The notes beneath the pieces are model-generated. The model was given only the letters and a program-made list of their open reading frames with translations. It was not told where the DNA came from and made no database searches. The position numbers and the translations under genes are program-made. Of a DNA stretch of 64,000 bases, positions 8,966 through 17,417 are shown in pieces. The DNA is from a bacterium (GTDB lineage Archaea > Thermoproteota > Nitrososphaeria > Nitrososphaerales > Gagatemarchaeaceae): assembly GCA_027310575.1 (NCBI GenBank), contig DAIDAO010000052.1, forward strand, positions 58,318 through 122,317. The letters run 5' to 3'. The first letter of the stretch is position 1. Every line of letters begins with the position of its first letter.

Positions 8966-10406
8966 CAGGCGTTCTCCCTCTCTTCCATTTCTGATAGATA
9001 AGGTATCCAGCGATGCCGATCGCGAACCAGACGGCCCCTGCGACACGGCCACCCGGGTTGTTGAGGACGAGTATGGACCAGATGACAGCGGTGAACGCGA
9101 GGCCGATGAAGGGGATTATCGGGACCTGGTATGGCCTGCCTCCGCGATGCACCGTGACGTTGAGGGGCATCTTCCACCCCTCCGAGGAGGGATCCTTGAA
9201 CCGAAGGACGATGGCCGCGGCGTTGACGTAGAAGTACGCGATGAGCGCGCCGAAGTTGTAGACGGAAGCTATCAGGGGGATGATCTCGAAAGTGGACAGC
9301 TCCACCCCCAGCGCCAGGAGGAGGGAAGCCACAGCGACGAACACGAGCAGGGTGAGGTAGGGGGTCCTGAATCTGGCGCTTATCCTGTTGAAACTCTTGG
9401 GGAGGAGCCCGAGCCTGCTCATGGAGAAGGTCACCCTCGAGACTCCGATTATCCCTGTGTTGGTCGAGACGTAGTTGACCAGGGTCCCCATTATCGCCAC
9501 CCAGATGGCGAAGAAGGGTCCGATGACGGGCATGTACTTCGCAAGCGTGTAGGCTGGGGACGACGGGTCCCCTGCGACCGCGGCAGGGGCCAGCGTGACC
9601 GCCAGGATCGAGAAGGTCACGGCGACCGCGACCACGGCGAATATCGCCGCCTTCGTGGCACGAGGGATCACCCTGGCAGGGGCTTTCGTCTCTTCGGCCG
9701 CCTGAGATATCGACTCGATGCCGATGTAGGACACTGTCGCGAGGGAGAGGGCCAGCACGAAGGTCGACGGGTTCGCGTTTAGGCCGTAGTTGCCGGACTC
9801 CAGCGCGGCCGGGATTCCCGACACCCAAGCCGCGAGCGCGCCGGACGTTATGATCGAGGGGAGCCCGAAGACGAGGAACAGCGCGACTGTGACCAGGTCG
9901 ATCGCGACTATGAACTCGTTGAGCTTCGACGAGTACCTGATCCCGATGAGGTTCAGCACAAGGAGAAGGAGGACAAGCGCGATCGCGACTTCGGCGTAGT
10001 AGGGCGCCTGTGTCAGTATCAGGCCGGTGAAGGCCGGGGCGGCCGCCACCTGCAGATACCCGACCGTTGCGAGGGCGAACAGCGCTATGTCCACCGTGTA
10101 GCTGAGCATCAGGCCCCAGCCTGCGATGAAACCGTGCAGCGGGCCGAAGGCCTTCAGGGAGAAGTACTGGCCCCCTCCTGCGACTGGATATCGGGTCGCG
10201 AGCTCGGCGTAGCAGAGCCCGGTGCTCACGTACACCACGGCAGCGATCGCGAACGCGAGGGGGGACAGCACCCCAGCGAACAGGATGATTACACCGAGGA
10301 TGAGGTAGATGTCAGCGCCGACGTCGGCGTACCCCATCGAGAAGGAGCCCCATGTCCCGACCTCCCTCTTCAGCTCGTGCGAATTCTCCTCTGGGGCCTG
10401 AGACAA
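8958..10406 (-). CDS. APC-superfamily amino acid permease
   Basis: A 482-residue, about 12-TM transporter of the amino acid-polyamine-organocation superfamily. The N-terminal signature GTWGSFSMGYADVGADIYLILG corresponds to the unwound TM1 substrate site, followed by YAELATRYPVAGGGQYFSLKAFG (TM2-3) and a TM6 with FVLALSLATVSYIGIESISQAAEETK. Probable role is secondary uptake of an amino acid or related cation; the substrate is not readable. Start is TTG at 10406, with a GGAG about 13 nt upstream. It overlaps the downstream USP gene, so the two are one operon. Confidence 0.88.
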   Translation of the reverse strand: MSQAPEENSHELKREVGTWGSFSMGYADVGADIYLILGVIILFAGVLSPLAFAIAAVVYVSTGLCYAELATRYPVAGGGQYFSLKAFGPLHGFIAGWGLMLSYTVDIALFALATVGYLQVAAAPAFTGLILTQAPYYAEVAIALVLLLLVLNLIGIRYSSKLNEFIVAIDLVTVALFLVFGLPSIITSGALAAWVSGIPAALESGNYGLNANPSTFVLALSLATVSYIGIESISQAAEETKAPARVIPRATKAAIFAVVAVAVTFSILAVTLAPAAVAGDPSSPAYTLAKYMPVIGPFFAIWVAIMGTLVNYVSTNTGIIGVSRVTFSMSRLGLLPKSFNRISARFRTPYLTLLVFVAVASLLLALGVELSTFEIIPLIASVYNFGALIAYFYVNAAAIVLRFKDPSSEGWKMPLNVTVHRGGRPYQVPIIPFIGLAFTAVIWSILVLNNPGGRVAGAVWFAIGIAGYLIYQKWKRGRTPDA

Positions 10407-10450
10407 ACATCATAGCACGCTCCTATGGAATTCCGGCCCGTTTCAACCGG

Positions 10451-10461
10451 CCATTTAATGG
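10451..10461. promoter_or_regulatory. TATA-like near-palindrome between permease and DedA genes
   Basis: CCATTTAATGG is a near-perfect palindrome in the divergent intergenic region. Its centre is 25 nt before the TTG at 10481 of the DedA-like gene, a leaderless spacing. It is 50 nt from the permease start, so for that side it would give a leader of roughly 24 nt. Confidence 0.45.
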
Positions 10462-10480
10462 TTCCCACAGATAAATAGCG

Positions 10481-11119
10481 TTGCCAGGGCCCGGGCCGAG
10501 GTTGGACCCGTTCCTCTGGGCGGCCGTATTCGTCCTGGCCGTCTCCTTCATCTCGAACGTGTCCCCGTTCTTCGGAGCGTCATACACCCTGCTGGCGACA
10601 CTCCAGCTCACCCTTCTCGGATTCACGCCGTTCAACTTCGTGGCTGTCGTGGTCCTTTCCGCGATAGGGGCCACGCTTGCGAAGGTGGTGATATACTACG
10701 GGGCGTTCGGGTTCAGGGACCTGCTCCTGAGAAACAAGAACGTGCGGCTCATCGGCAGGAGCGCCTCTTCTCCGAAGTTCTACGCTGCGCTCTTCGTGAC
10801 TGCCTTGATGCCTGTCCTTCCCCTGGACGATTTCATCTACATAGGGGCAGGAGCATCTTCGACTTCCATAGGCCGGATGACTGCAATCACCTACGCCGCG
10901 AAGACGATCAAGAGCCTCGTGGAAGTGGCCCTGGAGTTCACGATACTGAGCGATCTCAGGACGCTGTTCAACTTCCGATCGATCGACGTCACGGTCGTCC
11001 TGACTTCGCTGTTTCTCGTGATCGGGGTTCTCGTCTATCAAGTAGACTGGGAAGCGGCCTACAGGCGCTTGGTAGGCCGGCCCATGGGTGCTGACGGGAG
11101 CACTGTCGCGAGCAGCTAA
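10481..11119 (+). CDS. DedA/SNARE-associated (VTT domain) membrane protein
   Basis: A 212-residue membrane protein with about five hydrophobic segments. The middle region (FYAALFVTALMPVLPLDDFIYIGAGASSTSIGRM) resembles the VTT/DedA core with its acidic residue and re-entrant hairpin, where family members act in lipid scrambling or membrane homeostasis. Start TTG 10481 is supported by a TATA-like box 25 nt upstream; TTG 10502 (LDPFLWAAVF) is an alternative. It diverges from the amino-acid permease. Family assignment is from motif similarity only. Confidence 0.65.
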   Translation: MPGPGPRLDPFLWAAVFVLAVSFISNVSPFFGASYTLLATLQLTLLGFTPFNFVAVVVLSAIGATLAKVVIYYGAFGFRDLLLRNKNVRLIGRSASSPKFYAALFVTALMPVLPLDDFIYIGAGASSTSIGRMTAITYAAKTIKSLVEVALEFTILSDLRTLFNFRSIDVTVVLTSLFLVIGVLVYQVDWEAAYRRLVGRPMGADGSTVASS

Positions 11120-11122
11120 ACC

Positions 11123-11129
11123 GTTATAG
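11123..11129 (+). promoter_or_regulatory. TATA-like box for tRNA-Leu
   Basis: CCGTTATAGTTT has its centre about 29 nt before the first base of the tRNA, the usual distance for an archaeal stable-RNA promoter. Confidence 0.5.
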
Positions 11130-11154
11130 TTTCTGCCCCGGGCCGTCGGCCTCT

Positions 11155-11239
11155 GCGGGGGTCGCCCAGCCTGGTCAACGGCGCGAGGCTTAGGACCTCG
11201 TCCCTCAGGGGTTCGTGGGTTCGAATCCCACCCCCCGCA
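11155..11239 (+). tRNA. tRNA-Leu (anticodon UAG)
   Basis: Cloverleaf read by eye: acceptor GCGGGGG pairs with CCCCCGC, the anticodon stem is CGAGG/CCTCG with loop CTTAGGA (anticodon TAG), a long class II variable arm follows, then T-arm GTGGG-TTCGAAT-CCCAC and discriminator A. The loop has seven bases, so there is no intron at 37/38. CCA is not encoded. Confidence 0.95.
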
Positions 11240-11336
11240 TCGGAAGGTCTCAGAGTGAACTCCGACCCGCCGGCCAGGGACGAACTCGACTCCTCACCGG
11301 AGCCCTTACGCGCGTTCGGCGAGAGCCGCCCCGCTG

Positions 11337-12551
11337 CTAGTCGATCTGAGGTTTGGTGGCGTGGTCGACGGGCGCGAGCCTCGGCCCGGTGAACCTGAGG
11401 AGCAGGGGGCCGACGACTGCGGTGACGAGAACGGAGAGGCCGATCAGGGAGAACGTGCCTGCGGCGATCAGCCCGACAGACAGCGCGAACTGGCCGATCA
11501 CAAGCGAGAACTCGCCCCTAGGGATAAGCCAGGTCCCGTATGACATGGGCGAGCTCGAAGCTTCTCCCGCCTTCCGCCCGGTGATGACTCCGACGACATA
11601 GCCGCCGGCGAACTTCCCGACGATCAGGAGCGCGAGGGCGAGCACGATGGGGAATCCGAGCGCGAGGGATGGGAACGGGTCGATGAGGCTCCCCATGGAG
11701 ACGAAGAACAGGACGAGGAATATGTCCTTCAGGGGAGAGACCTTCTCGAAGAGGAACTTCGATTGCTTTCCCCTTATCGACAGCCCGATGATGAAGGCAC
11801 CGATGCCTGGAGAATACCCCAGGTAGGCTGCGACGACTGCGAAGAGCAGCCCGAGGGCCAGGGCGAAGAGGAACGGAATCTCCTCTGACTCGATCTCGTA
11901 TGAAGCGAGATAGTCGATGGCCACGGGGGCAAGGAACTTGGCCAGGAAGTACCCGACCACGACCAGCGAGACCCCTCCGAGGCCCGTCACGACCACCTTC
12001 GAGACCTGCTCCGACGGCGTCAGCGCTGCGCCGGGGGTCATCGTCGAGAGGGCGATCAAGAAGCCAACCGCGATGATGTCTTCCACGATCAACAGGCCCA
12101 CAAGCGTCTTCGATTCGCTCGCGCGGAACATCCTCTTCTCGAGGATGATCTTGCCCACTATGGCAGTGCTGCTGACGGACGCGGTCATGGCGAAGACGAA
12201 GGAGACCATGGTGCCGAGCCCGAGGAGGGCGCTCGCTGCGAACCCGAAGGCGAAGGCGATTCCGACCTCGATCAGGGTCAGGACGGCGATCGACGACGCG
12301 GTCTTCTGCAGCTCCACGGGGTCCAGTTCAAGGCCGAGGATGAACAGGAGGAGGACAATTCCGATGGAGGAGATCTGGTTCAGGGTCGTAGGGTCTGTAA
12401 CCCAGCCGAGGACATAGGGGCCTACGATCATGCCTGCCAGGATCTGGCCGGAAACGGCCGGGAGCTTGAGCCTCACGAAGATCAGGCTGAGCAACAGGGC
12501 GGCAACGGTGAGGACCCCGAGATCGAGCAGGAAGGTTGTCTCGCCGGCCAC
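11337..12551 (-). CDS. cation:proton antiporter, CPA2 family
   Basis: A 404-residue membrane protein with about 12 TM segments and no C-terminal RCK domain. CPA2 features are LPAVSGQILAGMIVGPYVLGWV near the N-terminus, the TM4 segment FAMTASVSSTAIVGKIIL, the VGLLIVEDIIAVGFLIAL segment with its ion-binding acidic pair, and YSPGIGAFIIGLSI. It probably exchanges Na+ or K+ for H+ for pH and ion homeostasis. Start is GTG 12551. The 179-bp gap upstream holds no other gene that I can support. Confidence 0.85.
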   Translation of the reverse strand: MAGETTFLLDLGVLTVAALLLSLIFVRLKLPAVSGQILAGMIVGPYVLGWVTDPTTLNQISSIGIVLLLFILGLELDPVELQKTASSIAVLTLIEVGIAFAFGFAASALLGLGTMVSFVFAMTASVSSTAIVGKIILEKRMFRASESKTLVGLLIVEDIIAVGFLIALSTMTPGAALTPSEQVSKVVVTGLGGVSLVVVGYFLAKFLAPVAIDYLASYEIESEEIPFLFALALGLLFAVVAAYLGYSPGIGAFIIGLSIRGKQSKFLFEKVSPLKDIFLVLFFVSMGSLIDPFPSLALGFPIVLALALLIVGKFAGGYVVGVITGRKAGEASSSPMSYGTWLIPRGEFSLVIGQFALSVGLIAAGTFSLIGLSVLVTAVVGPLLLRFTGPRLAPVDHATKPQID

Positions 12552-12730
12552 CTATCTCGGCCGTAAGGACGGATGCTTGCCCGTTATGAACATTGAATGG
12601 GGGCGACGGTGGCGCCAGCGTGGTTTCGTCGATCAACGAGCCGCGACGGCGTTTCGCGCGATCCAGAGGACGATCAGCCCGGCCCGGCCGATGGACGAGA
12701 ATCCCGCGAAGCGCAATCTTCGGCCGATGT

Positions 12731-13231
12731 TCACTGAGGCAGCTGCGGGTGGGCTGCGCCCGCCGGTTCGGCCTCGAGCCCGTCGTCTTCGTCCGCCCCC
12801 CAGAGCGCGTTCTTCCCGAAGAAGAGCAGATAGCTCACAACTGCGAAGTCCAGAAGGATCGCCACGTGCATGATGGTGCAGTAGACGCAGATGGCGCGGA
12901 GCAGGAAGAGTTCTACGAAGACCAGGTACGGGACGATGGCAACGCCGATGAAGCGCCAGCCGAAGAGGACCTGCAGCGAGAGCCTTGAGACGTGGTCGGA
13001 GGCGAACGCTATCAGGTATACCAGGGCCAAGTTGACTGCGAAGTAGAAGATCGCGAGCATCTCCAGAGGGACCCCGAACACCTTGCTGTAGGGGCTGTTG
13101 AGCACCTGCCCGCAGTCGAGGTGAATCCCATACCACGTGCCTGTGGGGCAGAGAGGGAGCTGCTGGTTGAGCGTATAGAAGATGATGAGCACTGTGCCTG
13201 AGGCCCAGAGCCCTATGACGGACAGGGCCAC
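12731..13231 (-). CDS. vitamin K epoxide reductase (VKOR) family protein; start uncertain
   Basis: VKOR proteins reoxidise thioredoxin-fold partners by passing electrons to quinone. Five hydrophobic segments are visible. The loop cysteine pair is CPTGTWYGIHLDC, followed by the conserved Ser (LNSPYS), and the active-site CxxC is CVYC. The C-terminal 25 residues are a hydrophilic tail. The only canonical start, GTG 13231, cuts into TM1. The frame stays open back to the stop of the thioredoxin-like gene at 13325 and encodes SLRISKLKFLVLV, a natural-looking start of TM1, so CTG 13264 or a small indel may explain the true start. The preceding DUF929 protein is the likely redox partner. Confidence 0.85.
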   Translation of the reverse strand: MALSVIGLWASGTVLIIFYTLNQQLPLCPTGTWYGIHLDCGQVLNSPYSKVFGVPLEMLAIFYFAVNLALVYLIAFASDHVSRLSLQVLFGWRFIGVAIVPYLVFVELFLLRAICVYCTIMHVAILLDFAVVSYLLFFGKNALWGADEDDGLEAEPAGAAHPQLPQ

Positions 13232-13324
13232 GAGGACGAGGAACTTCAGCTTCGATATCCTCAGACTACCCCGCCCCCTGTCCCTCTTCCTGAAGGGAGA
13301 GCCCTCACCTGTCTCACTGCTTGG

Positions 13325-14188
13325 TCAGATGAGCCGGTCCAGAGGAGCGCGCGGCGCGCCCGGGACCAGCAGGAGCGCCGCTCCGACCCCATCGGTGTTC
13401 AGCCCGGCAGGAAGGGGCCCAGCGATCGAAGAGGACTGGGAGCTGATGGGGCTGGCGCTGCAGACGCTAACCGGCGCGCCCTGGGTGAGCTTGCATATCA
13501 CCGCCGTGAGCAGGTTCGCGCCCTCCCGTATCGTGACGCCTGTGCTGGTCGAGGTGGAAATGTCTGTCAGTATCGAGGTCCAGTTCTTTCCGGCCAGGAT
13601 GGCGGGGTCTGGGAAGATGGAGCCGGTCGTGATGTAGGCGTTGCCGAAGTTCATGAAGGGCACGCCTCCCCCGCGGCTCTGCCAGAGCGACGAGTAGTTC
13701 GAAGGGACCGACTGGAGCGGGCTGTTCGACCTGTCGGCTTCCTCGTACGGCCGGAAGGAGATGTACTGGCTCGTGTAGCTGCTCCCCACGAAGGTGAACG
13801 TCGCGTAGTCCCCCTCAGTGTTCGAGGACGTCATGTAGCTGAGGTTGCTGAAGCTCCCGAAGCGCTCGAGGGCCATGACCAGGGCCCAGCGCTCGATCGC
13901 GCAGTATGGACAGAACTCCCCTCCGATGTAGACGACCGCGGGTTTCCCGGCGGAGACGAACGGGCTACCGCCGTACTTCAAGAGGGCGTTCTGCATGGCC
14001 GTCGGAGCCGCAGGCCCGTACGGCTGGGCGCTCACGCTCACGAGCGACGCCATGTCAGATGTCGAGACCGGCTTGCCGATGAAGGCGTCGAGCTTCGTCC
14101 CCGCGTTCGCGGTCGAGGCAAGGTAGATCCCAACCCCTAGAGAGACGGCTATCACCGCGACCGTTGCTATGATCGTGAGCCTCTTCAT
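13325..14188 (-). CDS. membrane-anchored thioredoxin-like DUF929 protein
   Basis: A 287-residue extracytoplasmic protein. Residues 1-26 form a signal/anchor (MKRLTIIATVAVIAVSLGVGIYLAS). The redox motif CPYC (GGEFCPYCAIERWA) sits near residue 90 as in DUF929 proteins, followed by a GVPFMNFGN stretch like the cis-Pro loop of thioredoxin folds. Two further cysteines lie near the C-terminus. Start ATG 14188 is preferred over TTG 14218 because AAGGAGG lies a few bases upstream. The VKOR gene follows directly, making a probable disulfide-forming pair outside the membrane. Confidence 0.85.
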   Translation of the reverse strand: MKRLTIIATVAVIAVSLGVGIYLASTANAGTKLDAFIGKPVSTSDMASLVSVSAQPYGPAAPTAMQNALLKYGGSPFVSAGKPAVVYIGGEFCPYCAIERWALVMALERFGSFSNLSYMTSSNTEGDYATFTFVGSSYTSQYISFRPYEEADRSNSPLQSVPSNYSSLWQSRGGGVPFMNFGNAYITTGSIFPDPAILAGKNWTSILTDISTSTSTGVTIREGANLLTAVICKLTQGAPVSVCSASPISSQSSSIAGPLPAGLNTDGVGAALLLVPGAPRAPLDRLI

Positions 14189-14315
14189 CTGCTGCCTCCT
14201 TCTGATCCGCGCCCGCAAACCTGACTCGGCGCTGGCTCCCCTGCACCTGACGTTTAAGCAGCACGGACGGCAGCGATGGGAACACTTTTAGTCGAATTGC
14301 GTGCCGGAGGGACGT

Positions 14316-15866
14316 TTGCTTTCCTCTGACTTCCAAGCAAGGGAGTACCAGAGAAGGATCGCTGAAGTGGCGACATCGACCAACACCCTCGTGGTCCTGC
14401 CGACCGGCCTCGGGAAGACCATGATCGCAATCATGGTCACGGCTGCGATGCTGGAGAAGGACCCTGACTCCAAGGTGATGGTGCTCGCGCCCACGAGGCC
14501 CCTTGTCCTTCAGCACCTTAGGGCGTTCGGGGATGGCCTGACGCTCCCTGAAGGGTCGATGACCGCCCTGACTGGGACTGTCGAACCGGGGGAGAGGGAG
14601 CTGCTCTGGATGAAGTCGAGGGTGATCTTCGCCACCCCCCAGACTGTCTACAACGACGTCCGCCACGGGCGGGTCTCGCTCAGGAAGGTCGTCCTGGCTG
14701 TGTTCGACGAGGCTCACAGAAGCGTCCGCGACTACACCTACACCAAGCTCGCGTCTGCGTACAGGGAGACAGCCGACAGGCCGTTGATCATGGGGCTCAC
14801 GGCCTCCCCTGGCGCTTCCAAGGAGAAGATCAACGAGATCAAGAGGAACCTGTTCATCGAGGCCGTCGAGGCGCGGAGCGAGGAGAGCGAGGACGTAAAG
14901 GACTACGTCGAGAAGACGAACATCGAGACAATCAAGGTCAGGGTGCCGGACGAGTACTACGAGACGAACCTCAGGCTTAGGGAGCTCTACAACGACAAGG
15001 TGAAGAAGCTCCTCAGCGGCGGCTTCCTCAGGAGCAACCGCGTCTCCAAGAAGGCGCTCCTCGAGGCGAGGATCACGATCTCGGCCAGGCTCAGGTCCGC
15101 GCAGGCGAGCGGGGGGCAGAAGGGGTACATCTTCGGCGCCATCATAAACCAGGCCCAGGCAGTTGCCATCCTCCACGCCCTCGAGATGATAGAGACGCAG
15201 GGCGCACCCCCCCTACTCAGGTACCTCGAGAAGATGCGCGAGCGGCCAGACAAGGGGAAGGCGATTTCGTCCCTCGTACGAGACCCGAAGTGGCTCAGGG
15301 TGGAGGAAGAGGCGGCCAAGCTCTCATCGATACCCCACCCCAAGATCTCTGTCATGATCTCGGTCGTGAAGGGGCAGATCCAGAGGAAGCCAGACTCGAA
15401 GGTGATAGTCTTCACGCAGTACAGGGACACCATCGAGGACATCGTGAAGGCGCTGGCGGCGGAAGGGCTCAGCGCCAGGCGGTTCGTCGGTCAGTCTGAC
15501 AGGGAGGGGAGCAAGGGGATGGACCAGCGGCTGCAGTCCGAGACCCTCGAGCTCTTCCGGAAGGGGGAGTTCAAGGTCCTCGTGAGCAGCAGCATCGGGG
15601 AGGAGGGGCTCCACGTCCCGGACGTGGACCTGGTCGTCTTCTACGAGGCAGTCCCGTCGGAGATACGGTACATCCAGCGCAGGGGGAGGACCGGGAGGAC
15701 CACCGAAGGGAGGGTGGTGATACTCCTGGCGGAAGGGACTGTCGACGAGTCGTACTATTACAGCACGCTGCTCAAGGAGAGCAGGATGCGGGAGCTGGTG
15801 AAGGAGTCGGGCAAGAAGCCGGTGAGGAAGAGGGAGAAGAACCCGACCCTGCTGGACTTCGCCTGA
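14316..15866 (+). CDS. Hef/FANCM-type superfamily 2 helicase without nuclease domain
   Basis: A 516-residue SF2 helicase related to the helicase half of archaeal Hef, which remodels stalled replication forks. Motifs in order: Q-like ARE YQ, Walker A LPTGLGKT, Ia LAPTRPLVLQH, Ib ATPQT, II DEAH, III GLTASPG, IV VIVFTQYRDT, V SSSIGEEGLHVPDVD, and VI QRRGRTGR. The XPF-like nuclease domain of euryarchaeal Hef is missing, as in several Thermoproteota. The last residues, NPTLLDFA, resemble a PCNA-interacting peptide. I chose TTG 14316 because a TATA-like CTTTTAG is centred 28 nt upstream; GTG 14301 is the track start. It converges with pyruvate kinase, 4 bases apart. Confidence 0.9.
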   Translation: MLSSDFQAREYQRRIAEVATSTNTLVVLPTGLGKTMIAIMVTAAMLEKDPDSKVMVLAPTRPLVLQHLRAFGDGLTLPEGSMTALTGTVEPGERELLWMKSRVIFATPQTVYNDVRHGRVSLRKVVLAVFDEAHRSVRDYTYTKLASAYRETADRPLIMGLTASPGASKEKINEIKRNLFIEAVEARSEESEDVKDYVEKTNIETIKVRVPDEYYETNLRLRELYNDKVKKLLSGGFLRSNRVSKKALLEARITISARLRSAQASGGQKGYIFGAIINQAQAVAILHALEMIETQGAPPLLRYLEKMRERPDKGKAISSLVRDPKWLRVEEEAAKLSSIPHPKISVMISVVKGQIQRKPDSKVIVFTQYRDTIEDIVKALAAEGLSARRFVGQSDREGSKGMDQRLQSETLELFRKGEFKVLVSSSIGEEGLHVPDVDLVVFYEAVPSEIRYIQRRGRTGRTTEGRVVILLAEGTVDESYYYSTLLKESRMRELVKESGKKPVRKREKNPTLLDFA

Positions 15867-15870
15867 CAGC

Positions 15871-17277
15871 CTACGCCTTGCTTCCGACGACCGAGACCTT
15901 GATCGTGTTCGTCGTCCCCTTCATCCCCGGGGTCCCCGAGGTCACGACGATGCGCTCCCCCTTCTTGGCCAGCCCGAGCCTTTCTGCGGCCTTGTCCGCC
16001 TGGGCGAAGAGCCAGTCGAGCGTCTTTGCCGGCCTGATCACGACCGGGAGCACCCCTCGGTAAATCTTCAGCCGCCTCGCGACCCTGTCCTCGCTGCAGA
16101 TCGCAATGATCGGCTGGGCGGGCCTGTACATGGACACCCTCCGCGCGGTCGCTCCGGTCTGAGTCGGAGCGACGATGGCCTTCGCGCCGACGTAGTCTGC
16201 TAGCCTGCACGCAGCCCTGGCTATCGCCGAACCCGTCTCGCTGGAGGCGACTTCGGGGAGGGGCCGGGCGTACGATTTCAGGGACCTTTCCGTCGACCTC
16301 GCTATCCGGTCGAGCATCCGCACTGCTTCGACCGGGTACTTCCCCACAGTCGTTTCGTCGGAGAGCATGACCGCGTCGGCGCCGTCGAGGATGGCAGTGG
16401 ACACGTCCGTGACCTCCGCCCGGCTCGGGACAGGGAAGTTCACCATGCTCACCAGCATCTGGGTGGCGACTATCACAGGCTTGCCCGCTTCGTTGCACCG
16501 CGAGATCATCGTCTTCTGGATTGCTGGGACGGTCTCGATCGGCACTTCGATGCCCAGATCCCCTCTGGCCACCATCGCCCCGTCCGCTTCGGCGAGGATG
16601 CCGTCCAGGTTCGCGACCGCCTCCTTCTTCTCTATCTTGGCGATCAGCATCGGCCCGTCGGCTGGGATGAGCCTGCGGACCGCCCTGACGTCGGACGGGA
16701 ATCTCACGAAGGATGCCGCGACGAAGTCCACCCCTTGGCGGAGTCCGGACTTCAGGTACGCTGCGTCCCTCGCAGTCGGATACTCGATCTTCAGCCTGAC
16801 GCCCGGGGCGTTGACCCCCTTGCCAGAACTCAGGACGCCCCCCGCGAGCACAGTGCAGCGCACGCCCCCGTCGCCCGCCTGGTCCACGCGGATCCTGATG
16901 ATCCCGTCGGCGAGGTGGAGGACGTCCCCCCGCTCGACCGACTCCAGCAGGGCTGGGTTGTTAATCGGGATCCGGGTCGCATCCCCCTCGACGTCAGCAG
17001 AAGTGAGCTGGACCTGGGAGCCTCGTTCAAGGTCGGCGGAACCGTTGGCCATCCTCCCTACCCGGATCTTCGGGCCTGGGAGGTCCTGCAGGATGGCGAC
17101 GGCCTTTCCGGCCCGCCTCGCTTCGGCCCTTATGGTCCTGATCTCGTCGAGGTGGTCCCTGAGGTCGCCATGTGAGAAGTTTATCCGGAAGATGTCGACG
17201 TGGGGGACGAGCTTCCTGACCGTCTTGGCGCTCCTGCTGGCCGGGCCGATGGTGCAGATTATCTTGGTCTTCCGCAT
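15871..17277 (-). CDS. pyk: pyruvate kinase
   Basis: Catalyses phosphoenolpyruvate + ADP to pyruvate + ATP, the last step of glycolysis. The N-terminal MRKTKIICTIGPAS, the LPGPKIRVG loop, AKIEKKEA with the catalytic lysine, MVARGDLGIEVP and ATQMLVSM are pyruvate kinase signatures. The C-terminal domain (about residues 340-468) closes with VTSGTPG. At 468 residues it fits the archaeal family. The track ORF starts 50 codons upstream, but the ATG at 17277 begins the conserved block and has GGAGGAG 11 nt upstream; ATG 17304 is a second option. It diverges from the ABC transporter genes. Confidence 0.95.
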   Translation of the reverse strand: MRKTKIICTIGPASRSAKTVRKLVPHVDIFRINFSHGDLRDHLDEIRTIRAEARRAGKAVAILQDLPGPKIRVGRMANGSADLERGSQVQLTSADVEGDATRIPINNPALLESVERGDVLHLADGIIRIRVDQAGDGGVRCTVLAGGVLSSGKGVNAPGVRLKIEYPTARDAAYLKSGLRQGVDFVAASFVRFPSDVRAVRRLIPADGPMLIAKIEKKEAVANLDGILAEADGAMVARGDLGIEVPIETVPAIQKTMISRCNEAGKPVIVATQMLVSMVNFPVPSRAEVTDVSTAILDGADAVMLSDETTVGKYPVEAVRMLDRIARSTERSLKSYARPLPEVASSETGSAIARAACRLADYVGAKAIVAPTQTGATARRVSMYRPAQPIIAICSEDRVARRLKIYRGVLPVVIRPAKTLDWLFAQADKAAERLGLAKKGERIVVTSGTPGMKGTTNTIKVSVVGSKA

Positions 17278-17417
17278 CTGTGCGGGCACTCCTCCCCGAG
17301 GCATACCATAAAGCCAGAGCGGTCGCGCGAGCCCGACCCGGAGAGGCCGGCGCCCCTGCGGGGAGTACTCACGGCACGCGAGCCTTATTACTCCGGCAGA
17401 TTCCGCCCGCCGCCGGA

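Noticed and set aside
12552-12730. Possible gene or RNA between the antiporter and VKOR genes
   Set aside because: Several track ORFs cross it but all are shadows; no codon bias, motif or RNA fold was convincing in the 179 bases.
14055-15176. 373-aa minus-strand ORF
   Set aside because: Shadow of the Hef-like helicase and the DUF929 gene; low-complexity, no motifs.
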